NCBI GenBank assembly: GCA_024280995.1
Contig: JAMXLM010000045.1
Span: forward strand, 16,264 to 80,263
Reading direction: 5' to 3'
Length of the DNA stretch: 64,000 bases
DNA from: Candidatus Dormiibacterota bacterium
Lineage (GTDB): Bacteria; Chloroflexota; Dormibacteria; Dormibacterales; Dormibacteraceae
Positions within the stretch are counted from its first letter, which is position 1, and each line of letters starts with the position of its first letter. Shown here piece by piece: positions 35,973 to 44,591 of this stretch. The translations under genes were made by a program, and so were the position numbers. The notes under the pieces were generated by a model. That model was not told the origin of the DNA, ran no database searches, and saw only the letters and a program-made list of their open reading frames with translations.

Positions 35973-37256
35973 GTGCTCAAACCGGACGAAGCCCTGCGGC
36001 CCTTCACAGTCACCGAGCTCGCCAACGAGATCAAGCGCGAGCTGCGCCCGCTGACGGCCGTGCTTGTCAAGGGCGAGGTCAGCGGCACCAGACGCGGCAC
36101 GACCGGCAACTACAACTTCACGATCGGCGACGGCTACAGCAAGCTCGAGGCTCTCCTGTGGGCCGACGCATCGCGGCGCGTCACGACGCTACCCGAGGAC
36201 GGGCAGGTCTTCGTCTTTCGCGGCAAGGTCGACTTCTTCCACAAGAACGGTCGCTTGAGCTTCGTCGTCGACCAGGTCGAGTTCGACGACATGGGCAAGC
36301 TCCGCGCTCGGCTCGAAGAGCTGAAGCGAAGGCTCGAGCTGGAGGGCGCCTTCGACTCGCGGCGCAAGCGGCGACTTCCGTTTCTACCGGGCACGGTGGC
36401 GCTTCTCACCTCGCCGACCGGCGCGGTCATCAACGACCTGCAGGAGACGATCTGGGATCGCTACCCCAACATGGGCATAGTCGTCTATCCGATCCAGGTC
36501 CAGGGAGCCGGCGCGCCGATGAGCGTCGCTCGTGCCCTTCGCCGCTGCAACGCCGAGCTGCTCGCCGAGGTCATCGTCCTCGCCCGCGGCGGCGGAAGCT
36601 TCGAGGAGATGTATGCCTTCAACACCGAGCTGGTCGCCAGAGCGATCCTCGACTCGCGCCTGCCTGTCGTCACCGCGCTCGGGCACACCTCGGACCGCAC
36701 CGTCGCCGACCTCGTGGGCGACGCCGAGTGCAGGACGCCGACCGAGGCCGGCGCCCGCGTGGTGCCGAAGAAGTCCGACCTTCTCGTCCAGCTGAGCGAG
36801 CGCCGGCGCCGGCTCGACCGCGAGCTCAAGCAGCGGGTCGCACGCTACGTCGAGCGGGTCGAGAGGGCGCGGAAGGATCTCGCGCGCCTCAGCCCGGTCG
36901 CCCAGGTGGCGCGTCGCGAGGAGGCGCTGCGCGATCGCCGCCGGCGGCTGGACAGCGTGGCCGCGTCGCGGCTGTCGCGAAGCGAGAACGCGTTGACGGC
37001 CCGCCGAGCGGAGCAGAGGCTCGAACGCGCCCTGGCCGAGAAGTTCTCCGGCGCGACGCGCGCGCTGGCCCATCGACGCGAGCGATTGAACGCCCTCAGC
37101 CCCGACGGCGTGCTGGCGCGCGGATACAGCATCACGCAGGACGCAGAGTCCGGCGCGGTCATCCGCGACGCGAAATCCACCACATCAGGCCAGAACCTGC
37201 GCATCCGCTTCGCGCGCGGGCGCGTGGGCGCGCGGGTCGAGGAGGTCGAGCCGTGA
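35973..37256 (+). CDS. xseA: Exodeoxyribonuclease VII large subunit
   Basis: A 427-residue protein: an N-terminal OB fold (FTVTELANEIKRELRP, VLVKGEVSG), the catalytic core (TSPTGAVINDLQETIWDRYP, VLARGGGSFEEMYAFN, ALGHTSDRTVADLVGD, RTPTEAGA), and a long coiled-coil C-terminal region (about 270-380). With XseB it degrades single-stranded DNA. GTG start; it overlaps xseB by 4 bp (GTGA). Confidence 0.95.
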   Translation: MLKPDEALRPFTVTELANEIKRELRPLTAVLVKGEVSGTRRGTTGNYNFTIGDGYSKLEALLWADASRRVTTLPEDGQVFVFRGKVDFFHKNGRLSFVVDQVEFDDMGKLRARLEELKRRLELEGAFDSRRKRRLPFLPGTVALLTSPTGAVINDLQETIWDRYPNMGIVVYPIQVQGAGAPMSVARALRRCNAELLAEVIVLARGGGSFEEMYAFNTELVARAILDSRLPVVTALGHTSDRTVADLVGDAECRTPTEAGARVVPKKSDLLVQLSERRRRLDRELKQRVARYVERVERARKDLARLSPVAQVARREEALRDRRRRLDSVAASRLSRSENALTARRAEQRLERALAEKFSGATRALAHRRERLNALSPDGVLARGYSITQDAESGAVIRDAKSTTSGQNLRIRFARGRVGARVEEVEP

Positions 37257-37453
37257 GCGCAGACCTGACCTACGAGCAGGCGCTGGAGAAGCTGGACAAC
37301 CAGCTCAAGCTCCTCGAGGACGGCAACCTGTCCCTCGAGGACGCGCTGAAGGCGGTCGACGAGGCTCGTGTCTACCTGAAGATCTGCACCGAGCGGCTCG
37401 AGGCCGCGCGCAAGAAGATCGAGGTCCGCGCGGAGACCGAACCTACGGAGTAG
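37253..37453 (+). CDS. xseB: Exodeoxyribonuclease VII small subunit
   Basis: A 66-residue protein with the XseB pattern YEQALEKLDNQLKLLEDGNLSLEDALK. Several copies wrap the XseA coiled coil. The GTG start overlaps the xseA stop. Its final 11 bp overlap the convergent transporter-fusion gene. Confidence 0.95.
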   Translation: MSADLTYEQALEKLDNQLKLLEDGNLSLEDALKAVDEARVYLKICTERLEAARKKIEVRAETEPTE

Positions 37454-40427
37454 GCACCGCTTCCGGCGGTGTGGACTCGAGCTTTGCGTCCATCGCCCGC
37501 AGCCGCCGGCTCAGGTTCTTGATGAATTCGAGCAGCACCTCGGGGTGCTCGTGGACGATCGACTGCAGCCGGTCTCGGCGCAGCACCCGAACCGTCGTGT
37601 CCGAGACCGCCTGCGCGCTCGCCGAACGCGGTTCGTCGTCGAACACCGACATCTCCCCCACCACGTTGCCCGGTCCGTGACGCGCGAGCGTCACCTCGCG
37701 GCCGTCGTGATCGAGATGAACCCGGAGCTCGCCGTCGACGATCACGTAGAGCTCCGCGCCGACGTCGCCACGGCGAAAGACCGACTCGCCGGCGGCGTAG
37801 TGACGGGTGACCATCAGCCGGTCGACGCTCGCAAGCTGGTCGAGGGTGAGGGTGCTGAACAGAGGCACCTGCTTAAGCGCGATCAGCTCTTTCATCTGTT
37901 CGTCGAGTCCTTCGGCCGCCGCCGCCGCCGTTTGGCGAACCCACCTGTCGGGATGCGAGGCGAGGCCCGCCAGCTCCGCCTGCGACAGCGGTCGCACGAG
38001 AACCGGATCGAAAGACTCCGGTTCGAGAAGGCGAGCCAGCGGGCCGGCGAGCCAGCTCGGGCCGAAGTTTAACAACGTCTCCAGCGCTTCCACCCTCGTC
38101 TGCGGTTGCGTCGAGGAAAGCCCTCGCTCGACGGTCGCGAAGCCGCGCTTGCCGTGGAGGGCACGCATCGCGGCGATGCCAGAGCTCGCGGCCGAGCCCA
38201 CGTAATCGTCGAGGCCGATGCGCAAAAGCGCGTAGCCCGCCGCCGCGTCACCATCGAGCCTCGTCATCGCGCTGGAGAGGCGAGCTGACAGCTCGGCTAG
38301 ATGCACGGCGCTGGCCAGCTGTGTCTGCACGTGCTCGCGGGCGTGCTGGAACAGCTCTGGACGGCCGCTGCGGACGAGGGCCTCGACCGTGGCGGTGGAG
38401 CCCTCGTTTCGCTCGAGCAGCAGCGGCAGGGTCAGGGCCAACGCGTCCGGCGCCTGGGTGGCCATCGCTTCGGCGGAGTGATGCCGGACGTCACGGTCGC
38501 CGGCGGCGAGACCATCCGCCAGCGCTCTTGCGAACCGGTCGGCAAACGCATCCGGCGGGGTCCAGCGGACCGCCTGCCGTAGGGCCTCACGACGCACCTC
38601 GACGTCCCGGTCGACAAGGCAGGCGATGAACGGGCCGGCAACGTCGGCGACGGCGCCCTTCCGCCGAGCGAAGCTGCGAAGCGCCTCCAGACGCACGCCG
38701 GCATCCGCATCGCGCATTGCTTGGACGATGGCCTCGTCGTCGCCGGTCGATCCCGCCGCCCATGCTGCCGCGGCCCGGTCGCGGGCCACCGCGGAGGCTG
38801 CCAGACCGTGCAGTCGCTCCGTCTTTCTGCCGGCCACCGCGGCCGCCGCGCGCACCCATCCGTCCTCGTCGTCGCTCGCGCGGGCGAGCTGCGTCGGGGA
38901 GATCCGATCAGACGGCGCCATCTGGAGCGCGAGCCGGCGCAGGACCGCGTCTTCGGACTCGAGCAGCTCGGGCAGCATCGTCGCGAATGCGTCTGGAGCC
39001 GACCGGGCCAGCGCGGCGGCGGCAAACTCCCGCGTCCTGGTCTCGCCCGAACGGATGAAGCCCTGCAGCTCGGCGACCTGGGCCGGGGTCGGGCGGCCGA
39101 CCGCCTGCTGGAAGTCGGCCAGGCTCAACGCGTGGGTCCGCAGGCGCGCGTAGATCGCCTCCACGTAGAGGCTGCGCACCCGCCAGGCGGCGACCAGAAA
39201 GAACCCGGTGACGGCCATCCCGGTCAGCGCGAGGACTTCGATGTTCGCGCCCGTCGCCCACTGGACGAACAGCAGACCGACGCCACTGACCAGCGCGGCG
39301 CCGGGCAGGGCGACGTTGTCGAGGAGGAAGACGAGCCTTGGCACGACCTGGGCAGGCAGCGCGCCCCCGAGCACGTTCTGCGCCGGGTCGTCCAGGCCCG
39401 TCTGAAGGCCGTTTCGGACGATGAAAAGGAACAGCGCGGTCGCCAGCACAGGGTTTACCGCGACCGCGGCGAAGCCGGCGAGCGCGAAAAGAGGGAGCGC
39501 GAGGATCGCATTCTTCACGCCGAGTCGGTTGAGCACCCATGGGGCGACGAAGAGGCTGACCAGTAGCTGGACCACGTAGGTGGCCAGCCAGGCGTTGCCG
39601 ATCAAGATCGTCAACGACTGGAGGTTGTTGTGCGTTGCGGCGACGAAGACGACGGCGACCAGGTAGTCGCCGACGCGGCTCGCCACCTGGAGGACGAGCG
39701 CCAGCAGAAGCAGGGCCAGGACCAGCCGGCTGCCGGTCGCATGCTGGACGGCCCGCTGCAGGGCTGCCGGCAGGCCGTGCCGCTTGCGCTCCACCTCGTG
39801 CTCGACCAGGAGGATGTCCGCGTCGTCGACGAACGCGGGCCGGAACAACGTCCTCTCGAGCCCGACGGACATCATGGCCGCCGCAAGGGAGCCGAACGCC
39901 CAGACGAAGACGAGCGGCTCGGTCGCGAAGACGGCGACCAGGGTCGTCGTCACGCCGGAGAGGATGTAGCCCACGCTCGAGCCGGCCGCGATCACCGGGA
40001 AGATCCGCTTGCCTTCCAGGATGTTGAAGTGCTGCGTGGCGAAGGCCCACAAGTTGAGCATCACCAGCTCGAAGGCGACCGAGTAGACGACGTATGCGGT
40101 GAACGCGACCGTGGCGTTCTCGTTGACGGCATACGCAACGAAGATCGCGATGGCGGCGAGCGCGTTCACGACGAGCACGATGCGAAACGCGCCGCCGGCC
40201 CCGAACCGATGCGACAGCGCGCCCTGCACGGTGGCCATGGGCCACACGGTCAGCGCGAGGACGATGAAGAACAGTGGGTAGGCGTGCGGGCCTGCTTTGT
40301 TGAGGAAGATCGACTGCGTTGCGCTGAAGGCCGTGTAGAGGGCCCAGCCGACGACAATCGCAAAGCCCGCGACCTGCAGCGTGCGTTGAAGCTCGGTGCG
40401 GCGGACGTGGAGGACCCGTGCGAGCAG
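37443..40427 (-). CDS. Transporter-like membrane protein fused to HEAT repeats and a cNMP-binding domain
   Basis: A protein of about 990 residues. The N-terminal roughly 450 residues hold about ten to twelve helices resembling MFS or bacterial ATP/ADP-translocase-like proteins (SIFLNKAGPHAYPLFFIVLAL, then GNAWLATYVVQLLVSLFV). About 270-300 residues of HEAT-like alpha repeats follow (DAFATMLPELLESEDAVLRRLAL, then DVEVRREALRQAV). A C-terminal cyclic-nucleotide domain (PLFSTLTLDQL, GELYVIVDGEL-type, VGEMSVFDDEPRSASA) keeps the GE and Arg-Ser contacts. The only standard start, GTG 40247, lies inside a helix. Homology-like sequence continues upstream, so CTG 40427 is proposed. Confidence 0.7.
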   Translation of the reverse strand: MLARVLHVRRTELQRTLQVAGFAIVVGWALYTAFSATQSIFLNKAGPHAYPLFFIVLALTVWPMATVQGALSHRFGAGGAFRIVLVVNALAAIAIFVAYAVNENATVAFTAYVVYSVAFELVMLNLWAFATQHFNILEGKRIFPVIAAGSSVGYILSGVTTTLVAVFATEPLVFVWAFGSLAAAMMSVGLERTLFRPAFVDDADILLVEHEVERKRHGLPAALQRAVQHATGSRLVLALLLLALVLQVASRVGDYLVAVVFVAATHNNLQSLTILIGNAWLATYVVQLLVSLFVAPWVLNRLGVKNAILALPLFALAGFAAVAVNPVLATALFLFIVRNGLQTGLDDPAQNVLGGALPAQVVPRLVFLLDNVALPGAALVSGVGLLFVQWATGANIEVLALTGMAVTGFFLVAAWRVRSLYVEAIYARLRTHALSLADFQQAVGRPTPAQVAELQGFIRSGETRTREFAAAALARSAPDAFATMLPELLESEDAVLRRLALQMAPSDRISPTQLARASDDEDGWVRAAAAVAGRKTERLHGLAASAVARDRAAAAWAAGSTGDDEAIVQAMRDADAGVRLEALRSFARRKGAVADVAGPFIACLVDRDVEVRREALRQAVRWTPPDAFADRFARALADGLAAGDRDVRHHSAEAMATQAPDALALTLPLLLERNEGSTATVEALVRSGRPELFQHAREHVQTQLASAVHLAELSARLSSAMTRLDGDAAAGYALLRIGLDDYVGSAASSGIAAMRALHGKRGFATVERGLSSTQPQTRVEALETLLNFGPSWLAGPLARLLEPESFDPVLVRPLSQAELAGLASHPDRWVRQTAAAAAEGLDEQMKELIALKQVPLFSTLTLDQLASVDRLMVTRHYAAGESVFRRGDVGAELYVIVDGELRVHLDHDGREVTLARHGPGNVVGEMSVFDDEPRSASAQAVSDTTVRVLRRDRLQSIVHEHPEVLLEFIKNLSRRLRAMDAKLESTPPEAVPTP

Positions 40428-40461
40428 AGGCGAGACCGCCTCTCGACGAGTGGCGGCGCCC

Positions 40462-41373
40462 TTAGGTTTGCTGGACGCCGGCGATCCTCTGCAGGGCGGC
40501 GATCCGTTCCGCGATCGGCGGGTGCGTGTCGAACAGGTGACTGAAGAAGCTACCGTGGTGCTCTTCGGGGTTGTCGATCATCATCGCCGCGACAGCGTGA
40601 TTGAAACGCTGTGGCGGCTTGTCGTTGACGGCGATCTTCTGGAGCGCATCGATCAAACCCGTCGGGTTGCGTGTCAGCTCGACGCCGCTCACGTCGGCCA
40701 GCGACTCGCGCTGTCGTGAGAGCGCCAGCTGCATCAGCGGCCCGACGATCACCGCGATCAGCGTGAAGATGATTCCGATCGCGAAGAGGACCAGTTGCGC
40801 CTGCCCGCTGTCCCGGCCGCCGCCGAGCCGCATCCTGCCGACGCCGTTCCAGAACGCGCTCGAGATGAGCGCCGCCATGCCGATCATCGTCGTCACCACC
40901 AAGAGAAGGCGGACGTCGAAGTTCTTGATGTGGCTCATCTCATGGGCCAGCACGCCCTCGAGCTCCTCGCGGTTCATCATCGCGAGCAGGCCCGTCGTCA
41001 CGGTTACGGCTGCGTGGTTGGGGTCGCGGCCTGTCGCAAACGCGTTGGGGCTCGGATCCTGGATCACGTACACCTTCGGCATCGGCAGGCCGTCGCCGAT
41101 CGCAAGCGCCTGGACGATGTTGTAGAGCTGCTGGAACTGGTGCGGGTCCGCCTCCTGGGCGCCCATCGCCGAGAGCACGGTGGCCGAGCCGAAGTAGTAC
41201 GCATACAGCGCCGCCACGACGCCGAGAAATCCGAGGATGATCGCGCCGCCGATGGCGCCGCTCTCGCCCGAGGCGATGGCGCCTATGAGCAGCCCCGCCG
41301 CAAGCCACACCGCGAGAAATCCGACGATGACGAAGATGCTGTTGCGCTTGTTGCGCGCTATCTGGTGATACAT
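40462..41373 (-). CDS. M48 family membrane metalloprotease (HtpX-like)
   Basis: A 303-residue protein with four hydrophobic helices (two near 12-65 and two after the motif). The zinc motif is HEMSH (144-148), with the third ligand Glu in RQRESLADVSG. HtpX-type proteases degrade misfolded membrane proteins from the cytoplasmic side. The preceding PNAFATGRDP segment is typical. It is followed on the same strand by the large transporter fusion. Confidence 0.9.
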   Translation of the reverse strand: MYHQIARNKRNSIFVIVGFLAVWLAAGLLIGAIASGESGAIGGAIILGFLGVVAALYAYYFGSATVLSAMGAQEADPHQFQQLYNIVQALAIGDGLPMPKVYVIQDPSPNAFATGRDPNHAAVTVTTGLLAMMNREELEGVLAHEMSHIKNFDVRLLLVVTTMIGMAALISSAFWNGVGRMRLGGGRDSGQAQLVLFAIGIIFTLIAVIVGPLMQLALSRQRESLADVSGVELTRNPTGLIDALQKIAVNDKPPQRFNHAVAAMMIDNPEEHHGSFFSHLFDTHPPIAERIAALQRIAGVQQT

Positions 41374-41379
41374 GTCCCT

Positions 41380-42267
41380 CTACGTAGCTTGACGGCCTCG
41401 GAGCAAGCTCCCCACACGGCCCGCCGCGTAGCCTCCCCAGATCTGCGCCCACACGAGCCCGTTGCCGAACGCCGAGGTGTCCTCCGAATGGTGCTTGAAG
41501 TGATAGGTCCACATCGCGCGGTGACGCTCGTAGGAAAGCTGTCGTTCGCGGTCAGGAGAAACCGGCTTGACGCTGTGCGTGGCCCGCGCGGTGGGCGCGA
41601 AGAAGACCTTCCAGCCGCCCTGCTTGAGGCGGTAGCACAGGTCGAGGTCCTCGCCGAACATGTAGTAGCGCGGGTCGAAGAATCCGACGCGGTCGAGCGC
41701 CGAGCGGCGCAGCATCATGCAGGCCGCGGTGCCGGCGTCGATCTCGTGGACCTCGTTGTCCGGGAGGTAACCCATGTTGTATCTCCCGAACCGCGCGCTC
41801 TTCGGGAAGAGCCTGCTCAGGCCGACCGTCTGATAGAAGAGCGTGCCCGGGCTCGGAAAGGCCCGACGGGCGTCGGGGTCGAGCTTGCCGTCTGGCAGCG
41901 TGAGGCGCGGTCCGACCGCGCCGGCGTCGGGCCGGGTCAGCAAAAGGTCGGCAAGCCGGCCGACGCACTGTGGGTCGAGCGTCACGTTCGGGGCGACAAG
42001 CAGAACGAACCGTCCCTGGCAGCGTTCCAGGCCGGCGTTTGCCGCACGACCGTAGCCCAGGTTCTTCGACTGCACGAGCACCGTGGCCTGTGGGAAATCG
42101 TCGGTGACCGCGGCGGGGGAGCCGTCTGAGGAGTCGTTGTCGACGACGATCGCCTCGACCGGCACATCGGCGCTGGCATAGAACGATTTCAGGCACCGCA
42201 GAAGATCGTCTTTCGAGTTGCGGCTGACGATCAGCGCTGAGACGACCGGCTTACCAGAGTCAGGCAT
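41380..42267 (-). CDS. Family 2 glycosyltransferase (rhamnosyltransferase-like)
   Basis: A 295-residue GT-A enzyme. ALIVSRNSKDDLLRCLKSF opens the nucleotide-sugar fold. VDNDSSDGS and NLGYGRAANAGL follow, and the acceptor-side FFDPRYYMFGEDLDLCYRLKQGGW matches the GT2 rhamnosyltransferase (WbbL-like) pattern. It probably extends a cell-surface polysaccharide. ATG 42267 begins the homology; the frame upstream is antisense to the flippase. It is divergent from the flippase, 44 bp away. Confidence 0.88.
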   Translation of the reverse strand: MPDSGKPVVSALIVSRNSKDDLLRCLKSFYASADVPVEAIVVDNDSSDGSPAAVTDDFPQATVLVQSKNLGYGRAANAGLERCQGRFVLLVAPNVTLDPQCVGRLADLLLTRPDAGAVGPRLTLPDGKLDPDARRAFPSPGTLFYQTVGLSRLFPKSARFGRYNMGYLPDNEVHEIDAGTAACMMLRRSALDRVGFFDPRYYMFGEDLDLCYRLKQGGWKVFFAPTARATHSVKPVSPDRERQLSYERHRAMWTYHFKHHSEDTSAFGNGLVWAQIWGGYAAGRVGSLLRGRQAT

Positions 42268-42311
42268 CGTCCAGGAAATTATCCCGTTAGGGGCCCTAGA
42301 ATCGCCCAGAA

Positions 42312-43613
42312 GTGCAGCGAGTGGGACCAGGGCGCCGGCTGGCCCAACTGCTGCAGAACCGCCTGATCCGGCAGAACCTGGTCCTGTTCTTCGGCGGCCT
42401 GGTGGCGGGCGTTGGAGGCTTCGTCTACCACGCGATCGCCGGACGCATCCTCGGCCCCGACGTGTACGGCCAGGTTGCATTCCTCATCGCGGTCTACGCC
42501 GTCGGCACCGGCCCCGCGCTGATTCTCATCGTGGTCCTCGCCCGATACACCGCGATGCTGCTGGCTCGCGGCGACCCAGGCGTCCGCTCGCTGTTCACCC
42601 GCACGGTGCGCCTGATCGCGATCCCGTGCCTGTTCTTCATCCTGCTCACCACGCTCTTCGCGCGGCCCGTCGCCCTTTACGCCCACGTCGGGTCGACGAT
42701 CCCGATCCTCGTCCTCGGCTTCTCGATCGCGCTGATCTGGCAGGTCGCCATCCCGCGCGGAATCCTCCAGGGCCTGCAGCGGTTCACCGCGCTCTCACTC
42801 AACCTGTCCCTCGAGCTCGTCGTCCGCACGGTGGTCGTCTACCTGCTTCTGCGCGCGGGCTACGCGGTCTCCGGCGCGATGGCCGCGGTGTTCGTCGGCC
42901 TTGGCTTCGTCTTCCTGCTCGGGCTCTTCTCGCTGCGCGATCACTTCAGCGGTCACGTCGGACGGCGGGTGCGACTGCGCGCGATGGCGGGCTTTTCGCT
43001 GACCGCCACGGCCGGGATCATCGGGGTTCTGATCCTCTACAACCAGGACGTCATCCTCTCGAAGCACTTTCTGAGCGACCACGACGCCGGCATCTATGGC
43101 GGCCTGAACAAGATCGGCACGATCCTCTACTTCCTGACTTTGAGCGTCAGCCAGGTTCTGTTCCCGCGGGTGGTCGAGGCTGTCGCCAAAGAGCAGCACC
43201 CGGGCCGAATCCTCCTCTCGTCGGCCGGGATCCTCGCCGCCCTGGGCGCCGGCGCGTTGATCGTGTTCGCGGCCGTCCCGCAGCTCATCGTCGGCGTGCT
43301 GTTCGGCCCGGCCTTCGACGATGCGATCCCCCTGGTGTTTCCGGTCGGGCTCATCGGCCTCGCCCTTTCGCTCGACAACCTTCTGGTCCAGTTCTTCATG
43401 GCCGTGCACGACCGGGTGTTCGTGCCGATCCTCGCCCTCGGCGTGGTCGCGGAAGCGCTGCTGATCGTCCTGTTCCACGCGTCCGTCAGAGACGTGGTGT
43501 TCGATGTCCTGGCCGCGCTCGTTGGACTGCTCGTGCTGCTGAGCGCACGATGCTACGTGCTTCTGCCGCGCCTGCGCGCGTCCAGCGTCGCCGAGCCCGA
43601 GCCGGCGCTCTGA
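42312..43613 (+). CDS. Polysaccharide flippase (MATE/Wzx-like)
   Basis: A 433-residue polytopic protein with about twelve helices. The N-terminal FGGLVAGVGGFVYHAIAGRILGPDVYGQVAFL is the oligosaccharide-flippase pattern. It would move lipid-linked sugar units to the outer face of the membrane. GTG start. Together with the divergent GT2 gene it forms a small surface-glycan locus. Confidence 0.86.
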   Translation: MQRVGPGRRLAQLLQNRLIRQNLVLFFGGLVAGVGGFVYHAIAGRILGPDVYGQVAFLIAVYAVGTGPALILIVVLARYTAMLLARGDPGVRSLFTRTVRLIAIPCLFFILLTTLFARPVALYAHVGSTIPILVLGFSIALIWQVAIPRGILQGLQRFTALSLNLSLELVVRTVVVYLLLRAGYAVSGAMAAVFVGLGFVFLLGLFSLRDHFSGHVGRRVRLRAMAGFSLTATAGIIGVLILYNQDVILSKHFLSDHDAGIYGGLNKIGTILYFLTLSVSQVLFPRVVEAVAKEQHPGRILLSSAGILAALGAGALIVFAAVPQLIVGVLFGPAFDDAIPLVFPVGLIGLALSLDNLLVQFFMAVHDRVFVPILALGVVAEALLIVLFHASVRDVVFDVLAALVGLLVLLSARCYVLLPRLRASSVAEPEPAL

Positions 43614-43634
43614 CACCGGTTACGCTCAGGCGCG

Positions 43635-44201
43635 ATGGCTGAAGTGCTCCTCTTCCACCACGCGCAGGGACTTACAGAGGGCGTCCACCAGTTTGCGGAC
43701 GACCTTTGCGCCGCGGGCCATACCGTGCACACGCCCGACCTCTACGACGGCAAGACGTTCCGGACGCTCGACGAGGGCATCGCCTACGCGAAACAGGTCG
43801 GCTTCGACAACATCGTCGACAGTGGCGTGGCCGCGGCCGGCCGACTGCCGGACGGCCTGGTCTACGCCGGCTTCTCGATGGGCGTGATGCCGGCCCAGAA
43901 GCTCGCCCAGACGCGGCCCGGCGCACGAGGAGCGCTGCTCATGTACAGCGCCTTTCCCGCCTCGGAGTTCGGATCGTGGCAGGAGGGCGTCGCGCTGCAG
44001 GTCCATGCAATGAAGGACGACGAGTGGTTCAAGGAAGACGAGCCTGGAGCGCGGGAGCTCGTGGCCGGAGTCGAGGGCGCGGAGCTGTTTCTCTATCCGG
44101 GCGACAAGCACCTCTTCGCCGACAGCAGCCTGCCGGATTACGACGAGCCGGCCGCCAAGCTGCTCATGGAACGGGTGCTGGAGTTCCTCGAAAAAAGCTA
44201 A
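43635..44201 (+). CDS. Dienelactone hydrolase family protein
   Basis: A 188-residue alpha/beta hydrolase. VLLFHHAQGLTEGVHQFADDL starts the fold, the nucleophile elbow is GFSMG (Ser where classical dienelactone hydrolase has Cys), and the catalytic His lies in YPGDKHLFAD. The substrate is unknown. ATG start 21 bp after the flippase stop. Its last codons overlap the terminator of the convergent 5S rRNA gene. Confidence 0.87.
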   Translation: MAEVLLFHHAQGLTEGVHQFADDLCAAGHTVHTPDLYDGKTFRTLDEGIAYAKQVGFDNIVDSGVAAAGRLPDGLVYAGFSMGVMPAQKLAQTRPGARGALLMYSAFPASEFGSWQEGVALQVHAMKDDEWFKEDEPGARELVAGVEGAELFLYPGDKHLFADSSLPDYDEPAAKLLMERVLEFLEKS

Positions 44202-44227
44202 GTCCTCGCCCAGACGAGCGAGGACTT
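44191..44227 (-). terminator. Rho-independent terminator of the 5S rRNA gene
   Basis: On the minus strand a perfect 10-bp stem AAGTCCTCGC/GCGAGGACTT (44218-44227 with 44200-44209, 8-base loop) is followed by AGCTTTTTTCG. This hairpin plus U-run lies 6 bp downstream of the 5S 3' end. On the plus strand no T-run follows it, so it serves the 5S side. Confidence 0.85.
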
Positions 44228-44232
44228 AAGGT

Positions 44233-44350
44233 GCTCGGCAACGACCTACTCTCCCGCCGCGTTACCGCGGCAGTACCATCGGCGCTGGAGGGCTTAACTT
44301 CCGTGTTCGGAAAGGGAACGGGTGTCTCCCCTCCGCCATGATCACCGAAC
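44233..44350 (-). rRNA. rrf: 5S ribosomal RNA, unlinked to 16S/23S
   Basis: About 118 nt on the minus strand. Conserved 5S blocks are CCGAACACGGAAGTTAAGC (loop B/C region), GCGCCGATGGTACTG and GGGAGAGTAGGTCG. The ends TTCGGTGATC and GTTGCCGAGC give the terminal helix. No 23S or tRNA gene adjoins it: rpsU lies 20 bp upstream, and downstream is a terminator. It is therefore a standalone rrf gene. Confidence 0.93.
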
Positions 44351-44357
44351 GCCGGCG

Positions 44358-44363
44358 ATTATA
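44358..44363 (-). promoter_or_regulatory. -10 box of the 5S rRNA promoter
   Basis: The minus strand has a perfect TATAAT seven bases before the 5S 5' end, inside GCCGG-TATAATCG-CCGGC. Transcription would start at or next to the mature 5S end. No good -35 hexamer is seen, because that position falls within the rpsU 3' end. Confidence 0.55.
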
Positions 44364-44369
44364 CCGGCG

Positions 44370-44543
44370 CTAGCGGGTCCGGCGTCGCCGGGCGCGAAGG
44401 CTCTTGATCTTCCGAGCCTCAGCCGGCGGAACGTAGTGCGAACGGCGTCGCATCTCGCGCACGAGGCCCTGCTCCTGGACCTTGCGGCGGAACTCGCGCA
44501 GTGCCTGCTCGAACTCCTCCGGATCCTTGACGACTATTCGCAC
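44370..44543 (-). CDS. rpsU: 30S ribosomal protein S21
   Basis: A 57-residue basic protein, the normal S21 length. It reads VRIVVKDPEEFEQALREF, then RRKVQEQGLVREMRRRSHYV and ends in a very basic RARRRRTR tail. GTG start at 44543; no clear Shine-Dalgarno, and a TATCCT-like -10 about 20 bp upstream suggests a short leader. S21 acts in 30S initiation. The gene stops 20 bp before the 5S gene on the same strand. Confidence 0.92.
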   Translation of the reverse strand: MRIVVKDPEEFEQALREFRRKVQEQGLVREMRRRSHYVPPAEARKIKSLRARRRRTR

Positions 44544-44591
44544 AACCCGACAAGGATACAGGCCGGACGAACTCGCTCGCCGGCTTAACGG

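Noticed and set aside
38301..40544. Long plus-strand open frames opposite the transporter fusion
   Set aside because: They are antisense frames rich in Arg, Gly and Pro with no homology, as expected from high-GC codon bias.
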